A stretch of 64,000 nucleotides of DNA. Origin: Pseudomonas sp. FP198 (GTDB taxonomy: Bacteria; Pseudomonadota; Gammaproteobacteria; Pseudomonadales; Pseudomonadaceae). The stretch is from contig NZ_CP117452.1 in the NCBI RefSeq assembly GCF_030687895.1, positions 186,001 to 250,000 of the forward strand, given 5' to 3'. The notes under the pieces were generated by a model. It saw only the letters and a list, made by a program, of their open reading frames with translations, ran no database searches and had not been told where the DNA came from. This document shows positions 9,581-19,171 of this stretch, one piece after another. Made by a program: the position numbers and the translations under genes. The first letter of the stretch is position 1. Each line of letters starts with the position of its first letter.

Positions 9581-10501
9581 ATGTCTCGTCGCCTCCCTCC
9601 TCTTTATGCGTTGCGGGCATTCGAAGCGGCGGCGCGATACAGCTCGTTTACCCGGGCCGCTGAAGAACTGTCGATTACCCAGAGCGCGGTCAGCCGGCAC
9701 ATTCGCACGCTCGAAGAGCACTTCGCCTGTCGGCTGTTTCAGCGCAGCGGCCGCAACCTGCAACTGACCGAGGCGGCACGCCTGCTGCTGCCGGGCGTGC
9801 GGGAGGGTTTCATGGCGCTGGAGCGGGCTTGCCATACCTTGCACGGCGAGGACGGGATTTTGCGCATGAAGGCTCCGTCGACCCTGACCATGCGTTGGTT
9901 GCTGGCGCGCCTGAGCCGCTTTCGGCATCTGCAACCCGGCAACGAAGTGCAATTGACCAGCGCCTGGATGGATGTCGACTCGGTGGACTTCAACACCGAG
10001 CCGTTCGACTGCGCGGTTCTGCTGGGCAACGGGCACTTTCCGGCGGACTGGGAGGCGAGTCTGCTGTTTCCCGAGGAGTTGATTCCGGTCGGCGCACCGA
10101 CTCTGCTCAACGACCAGCCTTGGGACGTGACGCGGCTGGCCAGCGCCGAGCTGCTGCACCCTACGCCGGATCGCCGGGACTGGCGCAACTGGCTGCAGCG
10201 CATGGGGCTGGCGGACAAGGTTTCGCTCAAGGGCGGCCAGGTATTCGATACGCTGGAACTGGGCATGATCGCTGCCGCGCGGGGCTATGGTGTGTCCATG
10301 GGCGATTTGTTGATGGTCGCCGAGGACGTTGCCCAGGGACGCTTGAGTCTGCCGTGGCCTACGGCTGTTGCCAGCGGCGAGCACTATTACCTCGTCTGGC
10401 CGAAGACCCGCCCTGGAGGTGAACGTTTGCGCAGGCTCAGCGATTTTCTCCAGGGCGAGGTAAGCGCCATGCAACTGCCCGACGTGAAACGCCTGGCCTG
10501 A
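9581..10501 (+). CDS. LysR-family transcriptional regulator (GcvA/TrpI type)
   Basis: This 306-residue regulator has the winged HTH at residues 5-64 (LRAFEAAARYSSFTRAAEEL and ITQSAVSRHIRTLEEHF). The periplasmic-binding-like effector domain follows (about 92-295). The PPLYALRAFEAAAR opening and the SAVSRHIRTLEE helix place it in the GcvA branch. It is transcribed away from the MATE pump across a 150-base gap that contains a T-N11-A palindrome, so it probably controls the pump and itself. The effector is unknown. It occupies the PA5293 position. Confidence 0.9.
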   Translation: MSRRLPPLYALRAFEAAARYSSFTRAAEELSITQSAVSRHIRTLEEHFACRLFQRSGRNLQLTEAARLLLPGVREGFMALERACHTLHGEDGILRMKAPSTLTMRWLLARLSRFRHLQPGNEVQLTSAWMDVDSVDFNTEPFDCAVLLGNGHFPADWEASLLFPEELIPVGAPTLLNDQPWDVTRLASAELLHPTPDRRDWRNWLQRMGLADKVSLKGGQVFDTLELGMIAAARGYGVSMGDLLMVAEDVAQGRLSLPWPTAVASGEHYYLVWPKTRPGGERLRRLSDFLQGEVSAMQLPDVKRLA

Positions 10502-10680
10502 AGGAACAACAGGCCCCGCTGGCGACTTGGCTTTATTCCTTCCAAAGCGCTCAAGTATTCGGTTTTGCGGCCGAATCCGTGAACATAGAACCTTCGTACA
10601 GAAAGGGCCCACATCTCAAAAATTGAATGCCGAGCGTGCGACGTGATCAGGATGATCCAGTCTCTCGGCCAGGAGCCGTC

Positions 10681-12657
10681 ATGTCTCAACCCCGCGCCCG
10701 GATCGCCTCACAGCTGGGTCTTGCCCTTGCCGTGATACTGGCGGTCGTGATTTCCGGCAGTACCGTCTTCGCCTTGCGTTCACTGGACGCCGCCAACCTT
10801 TCCACTCGTGAAGAGCACCTGGCCAGCGAAGCGCGCCTGATGGCCGACCAGCTCAATACCTTCCACAGCACATTGCGCGAGAGCACCCAGCGCTTGGCTG
10901 GCCTGTTCGAAAAGCGTTTCAGCGCGGGCCTGAGCGTGCATCCGGACCAGCCGGTGACAGTGGCGGGCGTGCAGACGCCAGGCTTGAGCCTGGGCAGCGA
11001 AGTGTTGAACAACAACTTCAAGGAAGTGGACGATTTCAAGGCGATGACCGCCGGCGTGGCGACTATATTCGTGCGCAGCGGCGACGACTTCATCCGCGTC
11101 AGTACGTCGGTGAGCAAGCAGGACGGTACGCGGGCCATCGGCACCGTACTCGACCGCGCCGGCCCGGCGTACGGCCCGGTGATCAGCGGGCAGAGCTACA
11201 TCGGCCGGGCCTTGCTCTTCGGTCGTTTCTACATGTCGCAATACACGCCCGTTCGCGACGGCAGCGGCAAGATCATTGCCGTGTTGTACGTAGGATTCGA
11301 TTACACCGATGCGCAGAATGCGCAATTCGACAACCTCAAGCGCTTCCGCATCGGCCAGACCGGTTCCCTGGCGCTGTTGGACGAACAGAACAAATGGTTG
11401 GTACCGCCAGCGGGTGTGCAGGCGCTGGACAAAGCCACCGCGGCTATCACCGGTCTGATCAAGAAACCGGGCAAGGGTGCGTTCTGGGAAGACACCGCAG
11501 AAGAATTCTACAGCGTCGCCGCGCCGTTCGAGGGCGGGCCGTGGGCGGTCGTGGCGAGTATGCCGAAAACCGAAATCAACGCAGTAACCTGGAACGTCGG
11601 TACGCAATTGGCCATTGGCAGCCTGCTGGCAATGTTGCTGGCGGTCGGCGCGGCGGTGTGGCTGTTGCGTAGCAAACTGGCGCCCCTGGGCGATCTGGTA
11701 CGTCAGGCCGAAGCGCTGGGCGCCGGCGACCTGAGCGTGCGCCTGAACGTATCCAGCCACGATGAAATTGGCCAACTGGCCCGTGCCTTCAACCAGATGA
11801 GCCAAGCCTTGTCGACCATGGTCGAGCACATCCGCAAGGCCTCGCAGGAGGTCAACAGTCGTGCCCAGGCGTTGTCCGGATTGTCCAGCGGTGCGTATGA
11901 AGGGATGGAGCAGCAGTCCGGCGAAATCACCAGCATGGCGGGCGCGGTGGAAGAGTTCAGCGCCACCTCGTTGAACATCGCCGATAACATGGGCAATACC
12001 GAGCGTCTGGCGCAGGACAACGCCCAGCAGACCCGCATCGGCCGTACCTCGATGGACGAAGCGTCGTCATCCCTGGAACAGATCGCTGGCGCGTTGAACA
12101 GCACGGCCACGGTCATCAACACCTTGGGTCAGCGCTCCCAGGAAATTGGCGGCATCGTCGGTGTGATCACCTCGATTGCCGAGCAAACCAACCTGCTGGC
12201 CTTGAACGCCGCCATCGAAGCCGCGCGCGCGGGTGAACAGGGCCGTGGTTTTGCCGTGGTGGCCGACGAGGTCCGTAGCCTGGCGTCGCGTACCCGCCAG
12301 GCCACTGACGAAATCTCTGGCATGATCAACAGCATCCAGCAGGAAACCGGCAATGCCATCAGTACGATGGAGAAGGGCAACCTGCTCATGCAGGAAGGCT
12401 TGTCGCGCAACGCCAACGTCGCCTCGGCCCTGGCGCGCATCGACGAGCAAAGCCGCTCGGCCGGCCAGCAGTTTGCAGCGATCACCACGGCCACCCAGGA
12501 GCAGAGCAGCACCGCGACCTTGCTCAGCAGCAACCTGCAAAGCATCGCGATGGCCAACAGCGAACAACGCGAAGTGGTCTCGAACCTGGCAATCACCGCC
12601 AAGGAACTGGAAAAACTGGCGCAGGACCTGCGCAAAGAGGTTGATCGGTTCCGCTGA
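10681..12657 (+). CDS. Methyl-accepting chemotaxis protein with periplasmic Cache domain
   Basis: This 658-residue chemoreceptor has a first transmembrane helix at about residues 9-31. A long periplasmic ligand domain of the Cache3-Cache2 fusion type follows (about 32-308; note [25 protein letters not shown]). The second helix is at about 310-331, then HAMP (ending near 385). The cytoplasmic signalling coil has the invariant tip [20 protein letters not shown] starting at residue 501. It ends in KEVDRFR, with no CheR-tethering pentapeptide. The start is the ATG at 10681; the frame is open 18 codons further upstream without a better ribosome site. The ligand is unknown; Cache domains of this type often bind small organic acids. 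Confidence 0.93.
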   Translation: MSQPRARIASQLGLALAVILAVVISGSTVFALRSLDAANLSTREEHLASEARLMADQLNTFHSTLRESTQRLAGLFEKRFSAGLSVHPDQPVTVAGVQTPGLSLGSEVLNNNFKEVDDFKAMTAGVATIFVRSGDDFIRVSTSVSKQDGTRAIGTVLDRAGPAYGPVISGQSYIGRALLFGRFYMSQYTPVRDGSGKIIAVLYVGFDYTDAQNAQFDNLKRFRIGQTGSLALLDEQNKWLVPPAGVQALDKATAAITGLIKKPGKGAFWEDTAEEFYSVAAPFEGGPWAVVASMPKTEINAVTWNVGTQLAIGSLLAMLLAVGAAVWLLRSKLAPLGDLVRQAEALGAGDLSVRLNVSSHDEIGQLARAFNQMSQALSTMVEHIRKASQEVNSRAQALSGLSSGAYEGMEQQSGEITSMAGAVEEFSATSLNIADNMGNTERLAQDNAQQTRIGRTSMDEASSSLEQIAGALNSTATVINTLGQRSQEIGGIVGVITSIAEQTNLLALNAAIEAARAGEQGRGFAVVADEVRSLASRTRQATDEISGMINSIQQETGNAISTMEKGNLLMQEGLSRNANVASALARIDEQSRSAGQQFAAITTATQEQSSTATLLSSNLQSIAMANSEQREVVSNLAITAKELEKLAQDLRKEVDRFR

Positions 12658-12670
12658 AGCTTCCCCCGTC

Positions 12671-13056
12671 ACCATCGCGAGCAAGCTCACCCAGCACTAC
12701 TGTGGGAGCGAGCCTGCTCGCGATGACGGCTGACCAGCCACATCGCTGTCAGCTGACCCACCGCTTTCGCGAGCAAGCTCGCTCCCACAATGATTCCAGG
12801 TGGGACGCTGAGATGATTCCGCCGCAATTCCCCTGTGGGAGCGAGCTTGCTCGCGATGACGGCTGACCAGCCACATCTCTATCAAATGACCCACCGCTTT
12901 CGCGAGCAGGCTCGCTCCCACAATGATTCCAGGTGGGACGCAGAGATGATTCCACCGCAATTCCCCTGTGGGAGCGAGCCTGCTCGCGATGACGGCTGAC
13001 TAGCCACATCTCTATCAACTGACCCACCGCTTTCGCGAGCATGCTCACTCCCACAA
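12671..13056. repeat. Tandem REP array, 133-bp period
   Basis: TGTGGGAGCGAGC occurs at 12701, 12834 and 12967, giving an exact 133-base period and about 2.7 copies. Each unit holds a forward REP, a 25-35 base spacer (GATGACGGCTGACCAGCCACATC), an inverted REP (TCGCGAGCAAGCTCGCTCCCACA) and an outer spacer (ATGATTCCAGGTGGGACG). The array starts with a degenerate half copy at 12671. It fills most of the 516-base gap between the chemoreceptor and the mutarotase-like gene; open frames across it are artefacts of the repeat. Confidence 0.92.
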
Positions 13057-13173
13057 AAATCTGCCTAATTCTGTAATCGCCTTCCTTTTTGAGGTTGATT
13101 GCTGTTTTTCGGCTTGCTGAAACGTTTCTTCAAGTCTATAAAAACCGCACAACTCCAATAAAAGGTCGTCTCC

Positions 13174-14388
13174 ATGACTCCGCTCAAACTCCTCGTTGCC
13201 CTCGGCGCCCTCGGTGCTGCGTCCCACGCCATGGCCTGGGATTATGTCCTGCTCGATACCGACAAGGCCGCACAGCCCTGGCAAATCACCAGTCAGCAGC
13301 TCGGTGTGAAAACCGACAAACCGTTTTCCGTGACGATGCGCACCCTGCACGGCGGTCGCCAGGAAGGCGTCAGCATCGTCGATATCGACAACGGCACGAT
13401 GAAACTTTCGGTCGTTCCGACCCGTGGCATGAATGTGCTGCAAGCCTCGGTCGGCGAGGTCCGTATGGGGTGGGATTCGCCGGTCAAGGAAGTGGTCAAT
13501 CCGGCGTTCATCGAACTCAATGGCCGGGGCGGCCTGGGTTGGCTGGAAGGATTCAACGAGCTGGTCACCCGCTGCGGCTACGAATGGGTCGGTCATCCGG
13601 GCATGGACAATGGCGAGCTGCTGACCTTGCACGGCCGCGCGGCCAATATCCCGGCGAACAAGGTCACCCTGCACATCGATGAAAAACCGCCCTACGCGAT
13701 TACCCTGCGAGGCGAGTTGAAGGAGCAGGCGTTCAAGAAAGTCGACTTTTCGGTGCAGACCGAACTGGTCACCGAACCCGGCAGCGTGACCTTCGCGCTC
13801 AGCGACACGCTGACCAACAATGGCGACTATCCGAAGGAATACCAGGCGCTCTATCACAGCAACTTCAGTACGCCGTTCCTGGAGCAGGATGCGCGCTTCG
13901 CAGCACCGGTCAAACAGGTGTCGCCGTTCAACGACAAGGCCAAGGGCGACCTGAAGGACTGGCAAACCTACCGTGCCCCAACCAAGGACTACGACGAAAC
14001 CGTCTACAACGTCGTGCCTTATGCCGACGCCAAGGGCGATACGCTGACCGTATTGCACAACAAGGCCGGTAGCCTCGGCGTGTCGGTGGGCTTCAACACC
14101 GGGACGCTTCCGGTATTTTCCCTGTGGAAAAACACCGATACCCAAGGCCAGGGCTACGTGACCGGCCTGGAGCCGGGCACCAGTTTCTCCTACAACCGTC
14201 GCTATCAGCGACCACTGGGCCTGGTGCCGACTATCGCGCCGAAAGCGCGCAAGCAGTTCCAGATCCATTACAGCCTGTTGGCGGACAAGGCTGCCGTTGA
14301 CAAGGCGCTCAAGCGCATCGATGACATCCAGGGCGATCGGAAAGCCGAGGTGCGCGATACTCCGCTGGTGGACCTGAGCAAGCCATAA
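13174..14388 (+). CDS. Periplasmic DUF4432 (aldose 1-epimerase-like) protein
   Basis: This 404-residue protein has a clear Sec signal peptide (MTPLKLLVALGALGAASHAMA, cleaved before WDY). The rest reads as a galactose mutarotase-like beta-sandwich of the DUF4432 family. Family landmarks are VVPTRGMNVLQA, GGLGWLEGFNELVTRCG, LHGRAANIPA and the late GLEPGTSFSYNRR. The fold binds sugars, but the reaction of DUF4432 proteins is not established; epimerase activity is a guess from fold. It stands alone between the REP array and convergent comM, 5 bases from the comM stop. Confidence 0.82.
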   Translation: MTPLKLLVALGALGAASHAMAWDYVLLDTDKAAQPWQITSQQLGVKTDKPFSVTMRTLHGGRQEGVSIVDIDNGTMKLSVVPTRGMNVLQASVGEVRMGWDSPVKEVVNPAFIELNGRGGLGWLEGFNELVTRCGYEWVGHPGMDNGELLTLHGRAANIPANKVTLHIDEKPPYAITLRGELKEQAFKKVDFSVQTELVTEPGSVTFALSDTLTNNGDYPKEYQALYHSNFSTPFLEQDARFAAPVKQVSPFNDKAKGDLKDWQTYRAPTKDYDETVYNVVPYADAKGDTLTVLHNKAGSLGVSVGFNTGTLPVFSLWKNTDTQGQGYVTGLEPGTSFSYNRRYQRPLGLVPTIAPKARKQFQIHYSLLADKAAVDKALKRIDDIQGDRKAEVRDTPLVDLSKP

Positions 14389-14393
14389 GCGGT

Positions 14394-15887
14394 TCAAACC
14401 GTGGCGGGGCGATACTGCAGGGCTTCGGCCAGATGTTCGCGGCTGATTCGCTCCGCTTGCTCAAGGTCGGCCAATGTCCGGGCGACCTTGAGCAGGCGAT
14501 GGGCGGCTCGCAGCGATAGGGTCAGCCGTTCGCAAGCGGTTTCCAGCCAGGCTTCGTCGGTCGTGGACAGTTTGCAGTGCCGGCGCAGGCCCGGCAGGTC
14601 CAGGAACGCATTGGCACAGCCTTGGCGTGCTTGCTGGCGTTCACGGGCATCGGCCACCCGTTCGGCGGCGGTGGCGGTGTCGTCCCCCGGTTCGCTCTTG
14701 GGGTTCAGTGCGGTGGCTTCCCGGGCCACGGTCAGGTGCAGGTCGATCCGGTCGAGCAGCGGGCCGGACAGTTTGTTGCGATAACGCTGCACCATGTCCG
14801 GTGTGCAGGAGCAACGACCGCTGGGTTCGCCGAGATAGCCACAGGGGCAGGGATTCATCGCCGCCACCAGCTGGAAGCGCGCCGGAAAGCGCACCCGGTC
14901 CCGGGCACGGGAAATCACGATGTGCCCTGATTCCAACGGTTCTCTCAGCACTTCCAGCACCTTGCGGTCGAATTCCGGCAATTCATCCAAAAACAGCACG
15001 CCGTGATGAGCAAGGGTGATTTCTCCCGGTTGCGGCTTGGACCCACCGCCCACCAGCGCCGGGCCGGACGCCGAATGATGCGGCTGGCGGAACGGACGCT
15101 GAGGCCAATGGCTCAACGGCACGCAACTGGCGACCGACTGGATCGCCGCGACTTCCAGGGCCTCGCTTTCGGCCAAGGGTGGCAATAACCCTGGCAAACG
15201 GCTCGCCAGCAGCGTCTTGCCGGTACCGGGCGGGCCGCTGAACAACAGGTTATGGGCTCCTGCTGCCGCGATCAGCAACGCGCGCTTGGCCCCGGCCTGG
15301 CCCTGGACTTCACTGAGATCGGGGTAGGGCTTGCTGGCCGAGAGCAGCCCGTTGGAAACAAAGGGTTCGACCGGGGTATGGCCAATGAAATGCGCCACCG
15401 CTTCGAGCAGGTGATGCACTGCGATCACTTTCAGTCCCGACGCCAGGCAGGCTTCCTCGGCATTCGCCCACGGCACCACGAGCATGCGGCCAGCCTTGCG
15501 TGCCGCCAGCGCTGCGGGCAACACCCCGCGTACCGGTCGTACCGCCCCGGACAACGCCAGCTCGCCGAGGCATTCGACGTCGTCCAGCATCAGCGTCGGC
15601 ACCTGCACGCTGGCCGACAGGATGCCAAGGGCAATCGCCAGGTCGAACCGCCCGCCGTCCTTGGGCAGGTCCGCCGGCGCCAGGTTCAGGGTGATGCGCC
15701 GCGCCGGAAAGCTGAGCCCCGAGTTGATGATCGCGCTGCGCACCCGATCCTTGCTTTCCTTCACCGCCGTCTCCGGCAGGCCGACCATGGTCAGCGACGG
15801 TAAGCCATTGGCCAGATGGACTTCGACGGTGACAGCGGGTGCTTCGACGCCGACCTGGGCGCGGCTGTGAACGATGGCGAGTGACAT
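14394..15887 (-). CDS. comM: ComM/YifB-family AAA+ branch-migration helicase
   Basis: This 497-residue Mg-chelatase-like AAA+ ATPase has an N-terminal ChlI/Lon-like domain (residues about 1-165). Walker A (SGPPGTGKT) begins at residue 217, and Walker B is in GVLFLDELPEF. A zinc-type cluster (NPCPCGYLGEPSGRCSC) and a C-terminal Mg_chelatase_C region follow. In Haemophilus ComM is a hexameric helicase that extends recombination during natural transformation. The gene is complete. In other genera comM is an integration hotspot; here the 8 kb accessory block begins immediately upstream of its 5' end instead of inside it. Confidence 0.93.
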   Translation of the reverse strand: MSLAIVHSRAQVGVEAPAVTVEVHLANGLPSLTMVGLPETAVKESKDRVRSAIINSGLSFPARRITLNLAPADLPKDGGRFDLAIALGILSASVQVPTLMLDDVECLGELALSGAVRPVRGVLPAALAARKAGRMLVVPWANAEEACLASGLKVIAVHHLLEAVAHFIGHTPVEPFVSNGLLSASKPYPDLSEVQGQAGAKRALLIAAAGAHNLLFSGPPGTGKTLLASRLPGLLPPLAESEALEVAAIQSVASCVPLSHWPQRPFRQPHHSASGPALVGGGSKPQPGEITLAHHGVLFLDELPEFDRKVLEVLREPLESGHIVISRARDRVRFPARFQLVAAMNPCPCGYLGEPSGRCSCTPDMVQRYRNKLSGPLLDRIDLHLTVAREATALNPKSEPGDDTATAAERVADARERQQARQGCANAFLDLPGLRRHCKLSTTDEAWLETACERLTLSLRAAHRLLKVARTLADLEQAERISREHLAEALQYRPATV

Positions 15888-16120
15888 GGAATCGTTCCTT
15901 GAGTGGTAGAGAGGACCGCATCCTGCGGTTCTTGAAGGTTAGTTGTGAGGGAGCGCTTCGGTGGAGCGATTGGAAGGGAAACTTTGGCAGGATGTTGCGA
16001 AAAAATAATCAGTCGATGGAAGAGGAATGCGTGACTCGTTTTCGCCGCTACTCACTGTGTATGGTTGGCGATCTGTCTTGACCTTCTTATTCGAAAATCA
16101 CCGCACGAGGCGGAAATGTA

Positions 16121-16306
16121 AAGCGTCAGCAAGAACTCGATACCGCCCGCCGTATCGTTTTCTATTGCAAAACCGGCGTCAGGAGTAAGGCGGCGTTGCT
16201 AGCAGTTCGTAGCTTCAGCCAGGAAGCGGAACTCTACAGCCTGGAGGGTGGCATCGAGCGATATATGACGATTTACCGTGATGAGAATCACCTCGTCGTT
16301 TCTTGA
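16121..16306 (+). pseudogene. Remnant of a rhodanese (sulfurtransferase) domain
   Basis: The frame ending at the TGA at 16304-16306 reads RIVFYCKTGVRS, then LYSLEGGIERY. This is the active-site loop (Cys of YCKTGVRS) and final helix of a single rhodanese domain. It is preceded by only about 10 plausible residues (KRQQELDTAR), after which the sequence is not recognisable and an in-frame stop occurs at 16079. No start codon or ribosome site fits. The C-terminal position and sequence resemble the rhodanese tail of MoeB/ThiF-like sulfur-transfer enzymes (MoeZ, PdtF and QbsC types). I read it as a 5'-truncated relic within the 465-base gap between comM and the MFS gene. Confidence 0.65.
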
Positions 16307-16352
16307 GCGTTCGAGATTATGCAGTCATCCAATTCGGATCAAAGGTACGTGA

Positions 16353-17657
16353 ATGAATGCAAATTTTTCAGGCAGTAAGTGGGCCATCCCCGGCATCGAC
16401 CGACGTCTGCTTAAAGTTCAATTCAGCTTTTTATTGATGGTTCTGGGTGGACGGTGCAATCAGTTGGCGGTGGCTTGGTGGGCCTTGCAGGAAACAGGCT
16501 CTGCGCTCTATTTCGCCAATATGGTTGCCTGTTCCATCGCGGCAGAAGTGTTAGCCAAGCCTTTGCTGGGATGGCTGGGAGACAAATACAACAAAATCCT
16601 GATCATTAAACTGGCCTGTTGGATCAGCCTGTTGTCAGCCATGTTGATGGTGTTGCTATCCGCCACGATAACATTCAGCCCTTGGACGGTGGGCGCATTG
16701 ATGATTATCGGCAGCGCGATCATCGGCGTACGCGACCCTCTTCAGGCGTCAATCATTCCTTTGTTTGCAAACGACGATAAAATCTCTCTGGCCTTTCGGA
16801 CCAAGAGCGTCATGTCGTCCTTTTCCATTCTGTTGGGGCCGGTACTTGCCAGCGGGTTGATTTATGGGTTCGGTATCACGTTCGCCTTTGCCGCCGACTT
16901 CTTTGCGATTCTCATCGCCGGAGCGCTGATCGCGACCATCCCGAGCCATATCGGCGCCTCAGGCCAAGGCGAAAAGGCGCCGGATGCCAGCGGCCTCAGC
17001 ATGATCTATTCCGGCTTCAAAGTGGTTTATGGAGTGAAAGTTGAATTTTACCTGGCCATCATTGCAATGCTGGTCAACTTTGCCCTTTTTCCGTTTTTCA
17101 CCATCCTGATCCCACTGTACGTAAAGGACGTCATTCAATACCCGGTCACTTATATCGGTCTTCTGGATTCGTCCTTCGGACTGGGCATTCTAGCGGGCAG
17201 TTACAAGATCATCGGTTGGTTATCCGGCCGGATCCCACGGGATATGTGTGTGTCCGCAGGTTTCGCATTACTGGGATGCAACCTCGTGGTGGTCGGGACC
17301 GTTTCATCGCCCCTCATTGTCACCATGGCCTTTTTCTGCGGTGGTGTCGGCCTGATGTTGATCAACATCCCCACCTCCGCTGTGAGGTTGCTGGCGACGC
17401 CAAAGCTCCATCGCAACCGGATTTTTGCCACGGTTTCATTTCTGTCTGCGGCGGCCAGTCCCTTGGGCAGTTTGGCGATGAACATCCTGATTGCCCCTCT
17501 GGGGGTCGCACTGACAATTACACTGCTGGGCGTCATGGTGCTGCTGTTGTCTCTGCTGGTCTTTCTGGTGCCCGACTTCAAAATTTTCATGCGTTCCCAG
17601 GATACGCAGCTCAATGATGTCTATCTGGAAAAATACCCCGAAGCGTTTGCGCACTGA
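16353..17657 (+). CDS. MFS exporter (EntS/MFS_3-like)
   Basis: This 434-residue membrane protein has about 12 helices. The loop 2-3 motif (LLGWLGDKYNKILIIKLACW) corresponds to motif A of the major facilitator family, and IGVRDPLQASIIPLF matches the EntS/macrolide-efflux branch. Such proteins export siderophores or drugs. It starts at ATG 16353, 47 bases after the rhodanese remnant. It is visibly richer in A/T and in codons rare in the neighbouring core genes, which suggests recent acquisition. Its 3' end overlaps a short unknown ORF. The substrate is unknown; a sulfur-containing siderophore would fit the rhodanese relic, but that is speculation. Confidence 0.8.
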   Translation: MNANFSGSKWAIPGIDRRLLKVQFSFLLMVLGGRCNQLAVAWWALQETGSALYFANMVACSIAAEVLAKPLLGWLGDKYNKILIIKLACWISLLSAMLMVLLSATITFSPWTVGALMIIGSAIIGVRDPLQASIIPLFANDDKISLAFRTKSVMSSFSILLGPVLASGLIYGFGITFAFAADFFAILIAGALIATIPSHIGASGQGEKAPDASGLSMIYSGFKVVYGVKVEFYLAIIAMLVNFALFPFFTILIPLYVKDVIQYPVTYIGLLDSSFGLGILAGSYKIIGWLSGRIPRDMCVSAGFALLGCNLVVVGTVSSPLIVTMAFFCGGVGLMLINIPTSAVRLLATPKLHRNRIFATVSFLSAAASPLGSLAMNILIAPLGVALTITLLGVMVLLLSLLVFLVPDFKIFMRSQDTQLNDVYLEKYPEAFAH

Positions 17658-17862
17658 CGCGTCATGGCTGCCCGACTGGGTCGTCGCGACGCTGGAGAAT
17701 AGCGTCGAGATCCGTCCGCGAGATTGGCTGGAGGGTTTACTTCCTTACGCTTACGGCGTTATTACCCACAGAACCGGGGGGAATTTGGCCAAAGTGGAAG
17801 GTTTTCGACGGGCGCTAGCGCGACTGTCATCGAGTGGTTCCCTCACGCCCCAGCGACAATAA
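17614..17862 (+). CDS. Short hypothetical ORF overlapping the MFS 3' end
   Basis: This is an 82-residue open frame whose first 44 bases overlap the MFS gene in another frame. The part after the MFS stop (SWLPDWVVATLENSV, then PRDWLEGLLPYAYG and THRTGGN) looks protein-like, being rich in Trp, Leu and acidic residues, but I do not recognise it. It may be a real small gene, or the tail of a decayed gene or transposase whose 5' part was lost when the MFS gene arrived. No ribosome site is convincing. Confidence 0.3.
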   Translation: MMSIWKNTPKRLRTDASWLPDWVVATLENSVEIRPRDWLEGLLPYAYGVITHRTGGNLAKVEGFRRALARLSSSGSLTPQRQ

Positions 17863-17911
17863 ACCCTTAAGCGCGTTACTGGCTTCTCCGGGCGAGCCTT
17901 GTCACTGCAGT

Positions 17912-19171
17912 TTATGAACCCGGCACCTCGACAAGCCCGGGCGTAAGCCCCTGCACCACCACACCTTCCGCGACGGTTGTACGAGGGCTGACCATTACGC
18001 GCTCGGGGCGGGCTTGTGCTGTCGCCCGGTACAGCACGTAGGTGGCACCGGACTCATCGCGGCGAAGGGCGTGCGGTGGTACGGCGATACCCTGTTCGTC
18101 GCGGTACAGAATCACTGCCAGACGCGCGCTCATACCGGTCCGCAGCGGGGGGACGAAATCGGCGACGGCCGTGTCAATTGACACCCGGACCTTATAGCGC
18201 GCGCCTGCGTCCTGCTGGTCGGCCGCCTCGTTCTGGATTCCGATGGCCAGTATGCGGCCGCTCAGTTCAGCGGCGAATCCATCACCCGTGATTTGCACTG
18301 GCATGCCTTCACGTAACAGGTGCAGGTCGGTTTCATCCACGCGAGCAAGGGCTTGGAAACGGTCCAGTCCAATGACGCCAAGCAACGGCGTGCCCCGGCT
18401 CACGGCCACGCCAGGTTGCACCGCTACCGGTTGGCCGTCACCCGGCATGACAGGTCGCACGACGTAACCGCTCACCGGCGCCGTCACTTCTCGGCGGGCA
18501 TGAAGTGTTTCGAAGGCCTGGTGATGCGCCTGCGCGTTAGCCAGCTCCATCTCGGCGATATGGCGTTCCTCGCCCTGGCCGTACGCCATTGTCGTGGACA
18601 GTTCCTCGATTGCCGCGCTGAGCTGTTGCTGGTCGCTGCGCACCTGCTGCTCCAGCGTTTCGAGTTCCATCCTCGCGACGATGCCACGTTCGAACAACGC
18701 TTGCGTGTCACGCCGGTTACTTTCGCTGGCGGCCAGGCTCTGCCTGGCATTGTTCACGACCCGTCGGGCATTGCTGACCTCGGAGCCTTTGCTCCAATGC
18801 TGCAAGCGGCGGGCCTCGCGCTGTGCCTTGAGCAGTTGCGCCTGCGCCTGGCGCAGCTGGATCTGCAATTGCGCGGGGTCCATCGTCAGCAGCACCTGGC
18901 CTTTCTCGACCCGTTGTCCTTCGTGTACCCGCACCTCGGCAAGCAAGCCATCAAACGGGGCGGTCAAGGTAACCTGGTTGACGGCCTGGATACGCCCGAT
19001 CAGCCCCAGCCGGCTTTCCAGCAATCGCGGTTCGATAGGCACCCAGTCAGGCGCCGTGCTTGCCGTTGCGCGGGTATCGGAGGGCGCCGGCGGCCAGCGC
19101 AACGCGATAATGATCACCGCGCTCAATCCGAAAAAGAGCAATGCAGGCTTGAGTGTGATGGGGTTAGTCAT
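17912..19171 (-). CDS. HlyD/RND-type periplasmic adaptor (membrane fusion protein)
   Basis: This 419-residue adaptor has a single N-terminal membrane anchor (ALLFFGLSAVIIIALRW). A split lipoyl/biotinyl half-motif comes first (LTAPFDGLLAEVRVHEGQRVEKGQVLLTMD is its usual form), then a long alpha-hairpin coiled coil (about residues 100-220). The second lipoyl half (EVTAPVSGYV) and a beta-barrel domain follow. It bridges an inner-membrane pump to TolC. It is the last gene of a leftward operon and overlaps the TolC gene by 8 bases, so it is translationally coupled to it. In most MacA-MacB systems the adaptor comes first, so the order here is unusual. Confidence 0.9.
   Translation of the reverse strand: MTNPITLKPALLFFGLSAVIIIALRWPPAPSDTRATASTAPDWVPIEPRLLESRLGLIGRIQAVNQVTLTAPFDGLLAEVRVHEGQRVEKGQVLLTMDPAQLQIQLRQAQAQLLKAQREARRLQHWSKGSEVSNARRVVNNARQSLAASESNRRDTQALFERGIVARMELETLEQQVRSDQQQLSAAIEELSTTMAYGQGEERHIAEMELANAQAHHQAFETLHARREVTAPVSGYVVRPVMPGDGQPVAVQPGVAVSRGTPLLGVIGLDRFQALARVDETDLHLLREGMPVQITGDGFAAELSGRILAIGIQNEAADQQDAGARYKVRVSIDTAVADFVPPLRTGMSARLAVILYRDEQGIAVPPHALRRDESGATYVLYRATAQARPERVMVSPRTTVAEGVVVQGLTPGLVEVPGS

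Noticed and set aside
12697..13054. Two overlapping minus-strand frames of 87 and 101 codons with repeated peptide
   Set aside because: They are translations of the 133-bp REP array; repetition comes from the DNA repeat and there is no ribosome site.
12671..13056. CRISPR array
   Set aside because: The repeats are palindromic REP doublets with near-identical spacers at a 133-bp period and no cas genes; CRISPR spacers would differ.
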